Below are positions 43,890 through 52,714 of a stretch of 64,000 nucleotides of DNA, piece after piece. The stretch comes from Micromonospora sp. WMMD1082. GTDB lineage: Bacteria > Actinomycetota > Actinomycetes > Mycobacteriales > Micromonosporaceae. The stretch spans positions 6,775,001 to 6,839,000 of the forward strand of contig NZ_JARUBM010000002.1 of assembly GCF_029626175.1 (NCBI RefSeq), written 5' to 3'. Each line of letters starts with the position of its first letter. Positions within the stretch are counted from its first letter, which is position 1. Both the position numbers and the translations under genes were made by a program. Under the pieces are notes generated by a model. It was not told where the DNA came from and ran no database searches. It saw nothing but the letters and a program-made list of their open reading frames with translations.

Positions 43890-45461
43890 TCAACTGGTGA
43901 TGGCCATCTCCTTGAGCAGGATGAATCCGTCCAACCGCGGCTTCCACCGCACGTTGTCCGCGAGCCCGAAGTAGAACGTGGTCTGGCCGACCGGGACGGC
44001 GGCGACGTTCTCGTGGACGTTCTTCGCGATCGCGATCAGCGCCTGGTCGCGGGCGTCGCCGGTGAGCTGGCTCGCCTCGTCGTGCTGGCGGTCCAGCGCC
44101 CGGTCACAGTAGGTGCCGACCACGCTGTTGCAGCGGTAGTACGAGTTGACGGTCAGGCTGTAGTCCATCAGCTCGTTGCCGTGCGAGTGGATCACGACGT
44201 AGCCCCGCTGCGGGTCGATCGGCTTCGGCGCGCGGAGCATCTCCTCGAAGGCCACCTGCTCCTGGAGCTGCGTGTCGACCGTCAACCCGATCTTCTCCAG
44301 GTCACCCGCGATCACCTGGACGATCTCGTCGATCCGCTGGATGAACGCGCGGCGGGCCACGATGTGCAGCGGCGCGTCCACGGCCACCCCGTCGGCGCGT
44401 GCCTCGTCGATCAGCGCCTGGGCGCGGGTCAGGTCGTACGGGTAGGCCGAGAGTGACTCGTCGAAGCCGATCGCCGAGGGGCCCACCATCTGCCCGCTCG
44501 GCGTGCCGCCGCCGAGGATCTGGTTGAGGATCTGGTCCTTGTTGATCGCCAGCGCGACCGCCTCCCGGACCCGCCGGTCGGCGAGGGTGGGGTGCATGGT
44601 GTCCGGCCGGGCAAAGATGGTCTCCACGCCGGGGGACGAGACGCACTGCGGCGCGTCCTCGCACTGCTCCTTGGTGAGCCACCGGCCGAAGCCGGCCTCG
44701 CCGCTGGTCACCATGCCCGCCCGGACCGCCTGCTCGGCCCGGAAGACGAAGGTGGCCCGCTGGATCGTCACCTCCCCACCCGCGTCGTCGGCGTCGCCAC
44801 CCCACCAGTCCGGGTTGGCCTCCAGGACGATGCGCTGGCCCTTCACCCACTCCACGAAGCGGTACGGGCCGGTGCCGACCGGCCGCAGCGGGTCCGAGGA
44901 CGGATCCTCCTGGTACGCCTTCATCGAGGAGATCGGCGACACGAAGATGCGCAGCGGCAGGATCGGATCCGGGTCGGCCGAGCTGATGTCGAGGGTGTAC
45001 TCGTCCACCGGGGTAAACGTCATGTCCGGGCCGAGGTAGGAGGTCAGGATGGTCGGGTTGTTGCGGTCCCAGACCCGCGCGAGGCTGAACGCGGCGGCCT
45101 CGGCGTTGAACGGCGAGCCGTCGTGGAACGTCACGCCCTGCCGCAGCTCGAAGCGCCACCGGTTGGGGTCGGGCTGCGACCAGGAGGTGGCCAGCTCACC
45201 GACCAGTTCGTTGGTCTCCGGATTCCGGTTGAGCAGGCTCTCCTCGATGTTGCGCAGGACGGCGTACCCGGCGGTGGTCTTGGCCTGCTCGCTGGCGAGC
45301 GAGTCCGGTTCGGTGGGCAGGGCGAGGGTGATCTCGTCGGTGCTGGCGGAGGTGTCGCTGTCCCCGACGCACGCGACGGTGGAGAGCGCCAGCATCACGG
45401 CGACGCCGGAGGCGATCGCTCGTCGTGCCCGTCCGTTCGATCGTCTGTTCGTGGTTCTCAT
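43890..45461 (-). CDS. Dipeptide-type ABC importer binding lipoprotein
   Basis: A family 5 extracellular solute-binding protein of 523 residues. It has an Arg-rich signal peptide, lipobox STVAC near residue 27, and the family pattern ELRQGVTFHDGSPFNAEAAA, then RPVGTGPYRFVEW. It collects the cluster B substrate outside the membrane. Family 5 proteins bind peptides, opines, nickel complexes, glycosides and other mid-sized polar compounds, so the substrate is probably larger than a simple acid. Confidence 0.94.
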   Translation of the reverse strand: MRTTNRRSNGRARRAIASGVAVMLALSTVACVGDSDTSASTDEITLALPTEPDSLASEQAKTTAGYAVLRNIEESLLNRNPETNELVGELATSWSQPDPNRWRFELRQGVTFHDGSPFNAEAAAFSLARVWDRNNPTILTSYLGPDMTFTPVDEYTLDISSADPDPILPLRIFVSPISSMKAYQEDPSSDPLRPVGTGPYRFVEWVKGQRIVLEANPDWWGGDADDAGGEVTIQRATFVFRAEQAVRAGMVTSGEAGFGRWLTKEQCEDAPQCVSSPGVETIFARPDTMHPTLADRRVREAVALAINKDQILNQILGGGTPSGQMVGPSAIGFDESLSAYPYDLTRAQALIDEARADGVAVDAPLHIVARRAFIQRIDEIVQVIAGDLEKIGLTVDTQLQEQVAFEEMLRAPKPIDPQRGYVVIHSHGNELMDYSLTVNSYYRCNSVVGTYCDRALDRQHDEASQLTGDARDQALIAIAKNVHENVAAVPVGQTTFYFGLADNVRWKPRLDGFILLKEMAITS

Positions 45462-45498
45462 ATGCTTGCTCCAAGCCTGAAGAGAACGGATAGCGGAT

Positions 45499-46545
45499 TC
45501 AGCCAGTGCGTTCCAGCCGGAGACGCTCCGCCGCCTGCTCGGCGGCCTCCGCCGGAAAGTGGCACGCACTGTCGTGGTCGTCGGCAACGGAACCCAGCTC
45601 GACCGGTTCCTCCCGGCAGCGGGAGGGGCGCCCCAGGCTCTCGTAGAGCCAGCAGCGCGGATGGAAGTGGCAGCCGGGGGGTGGATGGATCGGCGACGGC
45701 AGATCGCCCCGCAGGACGATCCGCTCCCGCCTGCGTTCGAGGTGCGGATCGGGCACCGGGAGCGCGGAGAGCAGGGCCTGGGTGTACGGGTGGCGCGGGC
45801 CGCCGTAGATCTTCTCGGCGGTCCCGATCTCGACGATCCGGCCGAGGTACATCACCCCGACCCGGGTCGACAGGTGGCGCACGGCCGAGAGGTCGTGCGC
45901 GATGAACAGATAGGTGAGGTGCAGACGTTCCCGCAGGTCCACGAGGAGATTGAGGATCTGCGCCTGGATGCTGACGTCGAGCGCGCTGATCGGCTCGTCG
46001 AGCACGATGAACTCCGGGTCCACCGCCAGCGCCCGGGCGATCCCGATGCGCTGGCGCTGGCCGCCGGAGAACTCGTCCGGGTAGCGGTCGGCGAGTACCG
46101 GGTCGAGGCCGACCAGCCCGAGCAGTTCCGCCACCCGGTGCGGGCGCTCGGCGCGGGCGACCAACTTGTGCACGATCAGCGGCTCGGCGACGATGTCGCC
46201 GACCCGCATCCGCGGGTTCAGCGAGCTGTACGGGTCCTGGAAGACGATCTGGACCTGCCGGCGCAGTTCCCGCAGCCCACGCCGGCCCGCGCCGGCCAGG
46301 TCCCGGCCCCGGTACCGCACCGACCCGCCGGAGGGCGGGCGCAGGCCGACCAGGGCGCGACCCAGGGTGCTCTTGCCGCCACCGGACTCGCCGACCAGCC
46401 CGAGCGTCTCGCCGGCGCGTACGGTCAGGCTGACGTCGTCGACGGCGCGCAGCAACGCGCCGCGTCCCGACGGTCGGGTCACCGGCAGGTGGACCTGAAG
46501 CCGGTCGACCTCGACCAGCGGCTCGGGACTGAGGTCAGGCCGCAT
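45499..46545 (-). CDS. Dipeptide-type ABC importer ATPase (DppF-like)
   Basis: A protein of 348 residues: Walker [15 protein letters not shown], signature [15 protein letters not shown], Walker [13 protein letters not shown], switch FIAHDLSAV. The C-terminal oligopeptide-transporter extension has the Cys motif ending GCHFHPRC. It overlaps the DppD-like gene by 11 bases; the two ATPases form a heterodimer. Confidence 0.94.
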   Translation of the reverse strand: MRPDLSPEPLVEVDRLQVHLPVTRPSGRGALLRAVDDVSLTVRAGETLGLVGESGGGKSTLGRALVGLRPPSGGSVRYRGRDLAGAGRRGLRELRRQVQIVFQDPYSSLNPRMRVGDIVAEPLIVHKLVARAERPHRVAELLGLVGLDPVLADRYPDEFSGGQRQRIGIARALAVDPEFIVLDEPISALDVSIQAQILNLLVDLRERLHLTYLFIAHDLSAVRHLSTRVGVMYLGRIVEIGTAEKIYGGPRHPYTQALLSALPVPDPHLERRRERIVLRGDLPSPIHPPPGCHFHPRCWLYESLGRPSRCREEPVELGSVADDHDSACHFPAEAAEQAAERLRLERTG

Positions 46546-47572
46546 CGACCCACCCCCCGGGCTCGGTGCCCCAGCAGCGGGCCACGTGCGCGGCGCCGAC
46601 GCCGGGGCGCGGGGTGAGCGCGGGCTCGGCGTCCAGGCACGCGTCGCGGCGGTGCGGACAGCGGGGGGCGAACTGGCACCGGTCGCCGACCCCGCTGCCG
46701 GTGGGCGGTATCCCCTCGATGGTGCGCAGCCGCTCCCCCCGCGCGTCGGTGAGCCGGGGCAGCGAGTTCAGCAGTCCCGCGGTGTACGGCATCCGCGGGC
46801 TGGTGAAGATGTCGTCGACGTGACCGGTCTCGACGATCCGGCCGGCGTACATGACCGAGACCCGGTCGCACATCCCGGCGGCGATCCCGAGATCGTGAGT
46901 GATCAGCAGGACGGCCGTGCCCAGCTCGCTCGACAGGGCGCGGATCAGTTCGAGGATCTGCGCCTGGATGGTGACGTCGAGCGCGGTGGTCGGCTCGTCG
47001 GCGAGCAGCAGCTTGGGGTTGCAGGCGAGCGCGATGGCGATCACCACGCGCTGGCGCATGCCCCCGGAGAACTGGTGCGGGTAGTCGTCCATCCGTTCAC
47101 GCGGGCGCGGGATGCCGACCTTGTGCAGCAACTCGGCCGTGCGCTCCCGCGCCTGCGCCCGGGAGGCACCGTCGTTGCGGACGATGCTCTCCATGATCTG
47201 GGCGCCGACGGTGTGCAGCGGGTTCAGGCTGGTCATCGGATCCTGGAAGACGAACCCGATCTCCTTGCCCTGGAAACGGCGCATCTCCCGGATCGGAAGC
47301 CGGAGCAGGTCCCGGCCCTCGAAGAGCACCTCGCCGCCGACGATCCGTCCCGGCCTGCCCACCAGGCGTGCGACGGAGAGAGCGACGTTGCTCTTCCCGC
47401 AGCCGGACTCCCCGACGAGACCGAGCGTCTCCCCACGGGCCAGGTCGAGGCTCACACCGTCCACGGCCCGGACCGTGCGGGACCGCGTGACGTAGTGCGT
47501 GGCCAGACCGCGAACGCTCAGCAGGTTCGTCGTCGAGTCGGTCGCTCCGGGACGGGTGGTGGTGGCTTGCAT
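46535..47572 (-). CDS. Dipeptide-type ABC importer ATPase (DppD-like)
   Basis: A protein of 345 residues: Walker [15 protein letters not shown], signature [15 protein letters not shown], Walker [13 protein letters not shown], switch [12 protein letters not shown], and the oligopeptide extension with [14 protein letters not shown]. It is the first gene of the 16-gene operon that runs leftward to 31,433. It follows the IclR gene by 249 bases. Confidence 0.94.
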   Translation of the reverse strand: MQATTTRPGATDSTTNLLSVRGLATHYVTRSRTVRAVDGVSLDLARGETLGLVGESGCGKSNVALSVARLVGRPGRIVGGEVLFEGRDLLRLPIREMRRFQGKEIGFVFQDPMTSLNPLHTVGAQIMESIVRNDGASRAQARERTAELLHKVGIPRPRERMDDYPHQFSGGMRQRVVIAIALACNPKLLLADEPTTALDVTIQAQILELIRALSSELGTAVLLITHDLGIAAGMCDRVSVMYAGRIVETGHVDDIFTSPRMPYTAGLLNSLPRLTDARGERLRTIEGIPPTGSGVGDRCQFAPRCPHRRDACLDAEPALTPRPGVGAAHVARCWGTEPGGWVDAA

Positions 47573-47821
47573 GAATTCACCGCCGCAGGTAGGCGAAATT
47601 GTGTAATGGCATTACTGCGAATAGAGCAGGTTTCATCGGGCCGCCGGAGGCGGCCTGTCGTGGAGTGCGCTAATCCGCAGTCCCCGTTCACGCGGTTATG
47701 GCGTCGGCCGGCTCGTGACGCGAATGGTCAGCAGCCACGAGAGGGGCGAAAATATGCTCGTACGGCGACACCGGGACACGACCCGGCGACCAGAGCGCTC
47801 GTATCGGACTCTTACTGGGCG
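47573..47821 (-). promoter_or_regulatory. Promoter region of the cluster B operon
   Basis: The region between the IclR gene and the first ABC gene is more AT-rich near the latter. It holds an inverted repeat GTAAT-N3-ATTAC (47,603-47,615) 31-43 bases ahead of the ATG, and a GTTTCAT half-site (47,630-47,636) that resembles part of the IclR-gene operator. These are plausible binding sites for the neighbouring IclR protein. No clear -35/-10 pair could be assigned. Confidence 0.4.
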
Positions 47822-48625
47822 TTACTGCTGTAGCTGATACGGCTGGTGCAGATAGTCCGGACGACTCCCTCCTATGTCGTGGGTGATGGCGGCCGCGGTC
47901 TCGGTGATCAGCCGGGCGAGCTGCGGCTGGTCGTGTTCGCCGATGCGCACCTTCGGCACGGTCAGGATGACCGAGCCGAGCACCCGGCCGCCCTCGGCGA
48001 AGACCGGCGCGCTCACCCCGACCGCGTCGGGAATGCGCATCCCGAACGTGATGGCGTAGCCCTGCGCCCGTATCCGGTCGAGCATCGGCTCGAACTCGGC
48101 CCGGCGCAGCCAGGGACGGTCCGGACCGGCCGCCGCGTCCGCGAGGCGGATGCCCAGCTCGCGCTGGGCGTCGGGCAGGAAGGCCAGGACGCCGAGCCCG
48201 CTCGCGCCAAGATAGATCTTGGTCCACTGGTCCATCTCGACGACATAGCGCAGCGGCCGGTTCGACGAGACGGTCTCCACCCGGAACAGCTCCTGCCGGC
48301 TCGGGTCGAAGAGGCCGAGGAAGACGCTCTCGTTGCACTGGTCCGCCAGCGTGCGCATGTGCACGCGGGCCGCGGCGCGCACGTCGAGCTTCTGCGAGGC
48401 GAGGACTCCGAGCCGCATCAGCTCCAGCCCGGGCGCGAAGCCGCTGGTGCGCGGGTCACGCCGCACGAGCCGTTCCTCGGCCAGCGAGGCAAGCAGCCGT
48501 GAGACGGTGCTCGGCTGCATGCCGAGGGCGGTCGCGATCTCCCGGACACCGACGAACGGTGCCGGCTGCTCGGCCATCCACCGCAGAACGTGGATGGCGC
48601 GACCAAGGGGATCTCGTGCCCTCAT
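47822..48625 (-). CDS. IclR-family transcriptional regulator of cluster B
   Basis: A protein of 267 residues: N-terminal winged helix (GVREIATALGMQPSTVSRLL) and the IclR effector domain (YLGASGLGVLAFLP, then FGMRIPDAVGVSAPVFAEGG). It lies immediately upstream of the 16-gene operon on the same strand. It probably senses a pathway acid and represses or activates that operon and itself. It is related in layout to the cluster A IclR but clearly a different protein. Confidence 0.93.
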   Translation of the reverse strand: MRARDPLGRAIHVLRWMAEQPAPFVGVREIATALGMQPSTVSRLLASLAEERLVRRDPRTSGFAPGLELMRLGVLASQKLDVRAAARVHMRTLADQCNESVFLGLFDPSRQELFRVETVSSNRPLRYVVEMDQWTKIYLGASGLGVLAFLPDAQRELGIRLADAAAGPDRPWLRRAEFEPMLDRIRAQGYAITFGMRIPDAVGVSAPVFAEGGRVLGSVILTVPKVRIGEHDQPQLARLITETAAAITHDIGGSRPDYLHQPYQLQQ

Positions 48626-49025
48626 TGCTGTTCCCTTCTATGCAACAGGTGTTTCATTCAAGGAACATGAGGGAAAGTTAACACGCTGTTTCGCGGCGAA
48701 GTCAAGACCACCTACGTATCGAATACCGGTCGCCCCAGAAATCGACCCACCCTCACACCTGCACAAACATCGATGGAACCTCGGGGCACGGCAAACGTTC
48801 CTGTTACCTACTACGCAACAGCCGGGATGCTATGCGCAACGCCGCCTGCTTCCACTGTAGATTGGATGAAACTGTTTCCACGGGCCGCCGACATGCTCTG
48901 GCGTACCCGACCGTACGGCGGTCGATCCGTCCGCGCGGCGGTACATGCCGCGCGCGGGCGGTCTCCCACCGAAGTCAAGGTGTCGACCACGCGCCCGACC
49001 GGATCCCGGTGGCTATCCGCGGCGG
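48626..49025. other. Gene-free interval upstream of the IclR gene
   Basis: About 400 bases, noticeably less GC-rich than the neighbours up to about 48,880. It contains the two candidate IclR repeats but no convincing protein or RNA gene. The lower GC is compatible with imported DNA. Confidence 0.5.
48640..48657. promoter_or_regulatory. Candidate IclR operator
   Basis: ATGCAAC-N4-GTTTCAT is an 18-base inverted repeat with one mismatch per arm, 15 to 32 bases ahead of the IclR start. The position suits autoregulation. Another repeat of similar composition, ATGAAAC-T-GTTTCCA, is at 48,866-48,880. Confidence 0.45.
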
Positions 49026-49445
49026 TCACGGTCGTGGCCGGTCGCTGCTGGCGGACTGTCGACCGAACCGGCGGGCGCTGGCAGCAGCAGCCGCGTCCGG
49101 GCCGGCTGCTGTCTCGTCTGCTCGGGCGGGAGGTTGTCGGCGGCGGCGTAGGCGGGCGGGCAGGCCGGCCACGCCATCGGGCAGCGCCCACACGGCGGCC
49201 CCGAGGATCAGGGCGAGCAGCAGCGGTGCGTGGCCGGGCGCCGTGGCGGCGACCACGGCGCCCACGACAAGCACGAGGGCCACACCGAGGCCGGCGGCGG
49301 GCAGGAAGCGGGCGCCGCCGATGGCGACGGCGAGTACGACCACCACGGCGGTGCCGAGCCCGACATCGCCGGGTATGACCCCTCGGTGGGTGTGGATCCA
49401 CAGCGCGCCGCTGATACCCGCAACCGCGCCCGCCGCGATATGCAC
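49026..49445 (-). CDS. Small membrane protein of unknown function
   Basis: From GTG 49,445 the protein has 139 residues with three or four hydrophobic helices (TAVVVVLAVAIGGARFLPAA, LGVALVLVVGAVVAA, LLLALILGAAVWALPDGVAG) and a basic, Ala/Pro-rich tail. The homology-like character may extend a little upstream without a start codon, so the N-terminus is uncertain. It follows the broken integrase by 37 bases and may be cargo of the lost element. Confidence 0.55.
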   Translation of the reverse strand: MHIAAGAVAGISGALWIHTHRGVIPGDVGLGTAVVVVLAVAIGGARFLPAAGLGVALVLVVGAVVAATAPGHAPLLLALILGAAVWALPDGVAGLPARLRRRRQPPARADETAAGPDAAAAASARRFGRQSASSDRPRP

Positions 49446-49482
49446 GATCCGCTGGTAGGCGAGCCGCGCCAGCCGACCCCGC

Positions 49483-50147
49483 CTATACGCGCTCGCCGAT
49501 ACCCAGTCGCGCCTGCGTTTCCTGTGCTCGCTCGGCTGCGGCGCTGGCGCCGTAATGGCGGGGCGCGTCCTCTGAGGTCCATCCGAGCAGGAGCATCAGG
49601 TCACCGGTGTCGCCGCCGGCGCGTTTCCACTCGTGGGCGAAGCTGTGCCGCCACCGGTGCGCGTGCACGTCCGTCACCCCGGCCGCGGCACCCAACCGTT
49701 TGAGCAGGATCTTGATCCCGTTCGCAGTCAACGGGGCGGCGCCACGCTTCGCCAGCCACAGGTGCGGCAGCGCAGCGCCCCTGTGCTTGTTCCGGGCCCG
49801 CAGGCGTCGAGAAGCTTGCTGGTGTCCTCGTCGCGCATGACCGGGATCAGCTTGCGGGGTGTCTTCGGCTGCCGCACCCGCTCCATCGGCGATCGGTCGA
49901 TGGCCTCCTCGTCGAAGAGCAGCCACTTGAAGAACTGCTGCAGTCCCTTGTGCTTGTTCACCGCCGTCGACGCGGACCTGGTCTCGATCATCCAACCCTG
50001 GAACGCCTCCACATGCGCCCGCGTCACCGCACACAGATCCTCCGCCGCGTCCCCGGCGTCCGGATCCGGCGACTGCTCGCCCAGATAGCGGCCAAGCTGC
50101 GCGGCGGCGAGGAGTGAGTTTCTGAAGATCCAGTAGTGGCATGACAA
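49483..50147 (-). pseudogene. Disrupted tyrosine integrase
   Basis: The N-terminal core-binding part (RAHVEAFQGWMIETRSASTA, then VNKHKGLQQFFKWLLFDEEA) runs to TSKLLDAC near 49,815. There the frame changes directly to the C-terminal catalytic part (RARNKHRGAALPHLWLAKRG, HAHRWRHSFAHEWKRAGGD, LLGWTSEDAPRHYGAS). About 70-80 residues with the first catalytic Arg are missing between the two. The gene ends beside tRNA-Pro, the usual place for an integrase of a tRNA-inserted element. It cannot make an active recombinase. Confidence 0.85.
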
Positions 50148-50211
50148 CCTGCCCGAGTCAAGGAGTCCAACAGCGGCGTGCTAGACCAGGCATCCATGCC
50201 GAGCAATGAAA

Positions 50212-50250
50212 AGAGGGTTCCCGCAAGTCTCTGACCTGCGGAAACCCTCT
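50212..50250 (-). terminator. Terminator of the tRNA-Pro gene
   Basis: On the leftward strand a hairpin of about 14 base pairs with one mismatch (AGAGGGTTTCCGCA pairing with TGCGGGAACCCTCT) follows the tRNA by 6 bases. It is followed by TTTT, giving a rho-independent terminator. Confidence 0.8.
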
Positions 50251-50256
50251 CGCTGT

Positions 50257-50329
<73 letters not shown>

Positions 50330-50442
50330 ATGCCCTCGCGCGGTACCCCCCGCGACAGCCGGTACAGCTTAGCGCAGCATCTCCTTCCGTCGCACCGACC
50401 CCTCCTCGGCGAGGAGAGTCCTTGACCCGGCCCTGGTGGTGA

Positions 50443-51348
50443 TCATCCGTCCCGGGTGAATGCCCGCGCGGTCTGGTCGAGGTGGGCGAGGAACCGGCCG
50501 GCCGCCGGGGGGCGTGTTCGCCCGGCGACGGTGGCGGCGAAGACCCGCCGGATGGATTCGTCGTCGGGGTGCAGGCGGAGCAGGGTGATGTCCGCCGGTG
50601 TTCCCCGTACGGCCAGGGCGGGGACGAGGGCGACGCCGAGGCCGGCGGCGACGCAGCCGAGTTTGCCGGTCCACTCGGCGGCGACGATGTCGATTTTCGG
50701 TGCGAAACCGGCGGGCAGGCTGGCGCGCAGCAGGGTCTCCTCGGCGGTGGCCGAGCCCACGATGAACGGGTCGTCCGCCAGGTCCGCCAACCGCACCGTG
50801 CGCCGGCGGGCGAGCCGGTGGTCGGACGGTACCGCCACGAGCAGCCGTTCGTCGATGAGATGGTGCAGGTCGAAGCGGGACGGGTCGATCGGTACGGCCG
50901 GTGACTCGCTCACCACGGCGACGTCGGCATCGCCGGCGACCAGCCGTTCCAGCAGCGCCGGCGTGCGTCCCTCCACCAGCGACAGCGCCACGTCGGGGTG
51001 CGCGGTGCGAAACGAGGCGAGTGCCCGTGGTACGAGTGCCGCGACGGCGGTCGGGAACGCGCCGACGCGCAGTCGGCCGCTGCCGAGGCCGTGTAGATCG
51101 TCGAGGTCTCGTCGGGCGGTCGCGAGCCGGTCGAGGAGCGCCTCCGCGTGTGGTAGCAGGGTGCGCCCCTCCTCGGTGAGCGCCACGCCCCGCGGCAGCC
51201 GGTCGAAGACCCGCGCTCCGATCTCTGCCTCCAGCGCCGCGATCTGCCTCGACACGGCCGACTGGGTGAAGCGCAGCTGGCGGGCGGCGGCGGTGATCGA
51301 GCCGTATCGCGCGACGGTCCGGAACACCTCCAGGAGGTGGGTCTCCAC
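50443..51348 (-). CDS. LysR-family transcriptional regulator
   Basis: A protein of 301 residues: N-terminal winged helix (SITAAARQLRFTQSAVSRQI, then AALEAEIGARVFDRLPRGVA) and a periplasmic-binding-like effector domain. It is divergent from the dehydrogenase-RidA gene pair with 79 bases between starts, the classic arrangement in which a LysR protein controls its neighbour. Confidence 0.94.
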   Translation of the reverse strand: METHLLEVFRTVARYGSITAAARQLRFTQSAVSRQIAALEAEIGARVFDRLPRGVALTEEGRTLLPHAEALLDRLATARRDLDDLHGLGSGRLRVGAFPTAVAALVPRALASFRTAHPDVALSLVEGRTPALLERLVAGDADVAVVSESPAVPIDPSRFDLHHLIDERLLVAVPSDHRLARRRTVRLADLADDPFIVGSATAEETLLRASLPAGFAPKIDIVAAEWTGKLGCVAAGLGVALVPALAVRGTPADITLLRLHPDDESIRRVFAATVAGRTRPPAAGRFLAHLDQTARAFTRDG

Positions 51349-51427
51349 GCTGCCATGTTAGCCACACATGGCAGGGATGCTGGACATTCGCTGGCCGCCT
51401 GGGATGGCGCGCTCTAGCGTTGCCGCC

Positions 51428-52243
51428 ATGACGGACATCGCGATCTTGGGCACCGGGTGGATGGGTGCCGCGGTCACCCGCCGCCTGCTGGCTGGCGGGC
51501 ACCGGGTCACCGTGTGGAACCGCAGCCCGGCCAGGGCGTACGCCCTGACCGCGGCCGGGGCCGACGTCGCCGCGACGCCAACGGACGCGGTCGCCACGGC
51601 CGGGGTGGTGATCACGTTGCTGACGGACGCCGCGGCAGTCGAGGCCGCACTCTTCGGTTCCCGCCACACCGTGGCCGCCCTCCGGCCGGACACCGTCGTG
51701 GTGCAGATGTCCACGATCGGCCCGGACGAGGTGCGCGGCATCGCCGGCCGCCTGCCCGCCTCGGTGCCGTTGCTGGACGCCCCGGTCGGCGGCAGCGTCG
51801 ACGCCGCCGAGGCGGGCCGGCTGGCGATCTTCGCCGGTGGGCCGGATGCCGTCGTGGATCTCGCCGAGCCCGTACTGCGGGAGTTGGGGACGATCCGCCG
51901 CTGCGGTCCCGTCGGCGCCGGAGCCGCCCTGAAGCTCGTGGTCAACACCGCGTTGATCACCGCGCTCGGTGCGCTGCACGACACGCTCGCGGTCGCCGAC
52001 GGGGTCGGCGTCGACCGGGCGGTGGCGCTCGATGCACTCGCCGCCGGGCCGTTGGGCGGCGCGGTACGGCGGGTGACCGCGACCGGCGCGTCGTTCGCGA
52101 TCGCCCACGCCGCCAAGGACGCCCGGCTGGCGCTACGTGAGACACCGGCAGCCCCGGTGGCCTCCGCCGCGCTGCGACTGCTCACCAGGGCCACCGACCA
52201 GAACGCGGACGTGGCCTCCCTGATCGAGGTGGAGAACCGATGA
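51428..52243 (+). CDS. 3-hydroxyisobutyrate dehydrogenase-family protein
   Basis: A beta-hydroxyacid dehydrogenase of 271 residues. Cofactor loop ILGTGWMGAAVTRRL, substrate motif DAPVGGSVDAAEAGRLAIFA, and the catalytic Lys in GAGAALKLVVNTA. ATG 51,428 is placed directly before the Rossmann strand; upstream in-frame starts would add unrelated residues. The next gene overlaps by 4 bases. It may be an imine reductase-like or hydroxyacid dehydrogenase; the substrate is unknown. Confidence 0.88.
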   Translation: MTDIAILGTGWMGAAVTRRLLAGGHRVTVWNRSPARAYALTAAGADVAATPTDAVATAGVVITLLTDAAAVEAALFGSRHTVAALRPDTVVVQMSTIGPDEVRGIAGRLPASVPLLDAPVGGSVDAAEAGRLAIFAGGPDAVVDLAEPVLRELGTIRRCGPVGAGAALKLVVNTALITALGALHDTLAVADGVGVDRAVALDALAAGPLGGAVRRVTATGASFAIAHAAKDARLALRETPAAPVASAALRLLTRATDQNADVASLIEVENR

Positions 52244-52677
52244 AGGTAACGCTGGACAACCCGCCGACCGTCGCCGCGCCGTTCGGCGACCGCTTCGCCC
52301 ACGTGGCCCGCCTGGACCTCGACGGCGGTGCGTTGCTCATGCTCGCCGGGCAGGTCGCCGTCGACGACGACGGCGAGATCGTCGCACCGGGCGACGCCGC
52401 CGGGCAGGCGACCCGGATTTTCGAGATCATCCGCCAGGTGCTCGACGCGCACGGCGCAACCTTCGCCGACATCCTGCACATCCGCACTTTCATGACCGAC
52501 CTGGGCGACCTGCCCGCCTACGGCGCGGTCCGCCGCGCGCTGTTCCCCGCCGCCCCGGCCGGCAACCCGCCGGCGAGCACGACCGTCGAGGTCAGTCGGC
52601 TCTTCCTGCCCGGAGCGGTCCTGGAGGTGGAGGTCACCGCGGCAGTGAGCAGGCGCACCACCCCTAAAGCTTCCTAG
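52240..52677 (+). CDS. RidA-family protein
   Basis: A protein of 145 residues with the RidA/YjgF pattern: MLAGQVAVDDDGEIV, QATRIFEIIRQVLDAHGATF, RTFMTDLGDLPAYGAVRRAL, and PASTTVEVSRLFLPGAVLEV. RidA proteins hydrolyse reactive enamines/imines or act in catabolism. The Arg that binds carboxylates in canonical RidA is not in its usual place (PASTTVEV), so it belongs to a divergent subgroup. It is translationally coupled to the dehydrogenase. Confidence 0.9.
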   Translation: MKVTLDNPPTVAAPFGDRFAHVARLDLDGGALLMLAGQVAVDDDGEIVAPGDAAGQATRIFEIIRQVLDAHGATFADILHIRTFMTDLGDLPAYGAVRRALFPAAPAGNPPASTTVEVSRLFLPGAVLEVEVTAAVSRRTTPKAS

Positions 52678-52714
52678 GAGGATGGGTCACCGCGTCACGG
52701 GGCAGGGGGCAGGG

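Noticed and set aside
31433..47572. Complete nicotinate (nic) pathway
   Set aside because: No isochorismatase-type maleamate amidase or maleate isomerase was found, and the NicX- and NicC-like proteins differ at key residues.
50140..50256. Attachment-site duplication of the tRNA-Pro 3' end
   Set aside because: I looked for a second copy of the tRNA end near the integrase remnants and near 31.1-31.4 kb and saw none.
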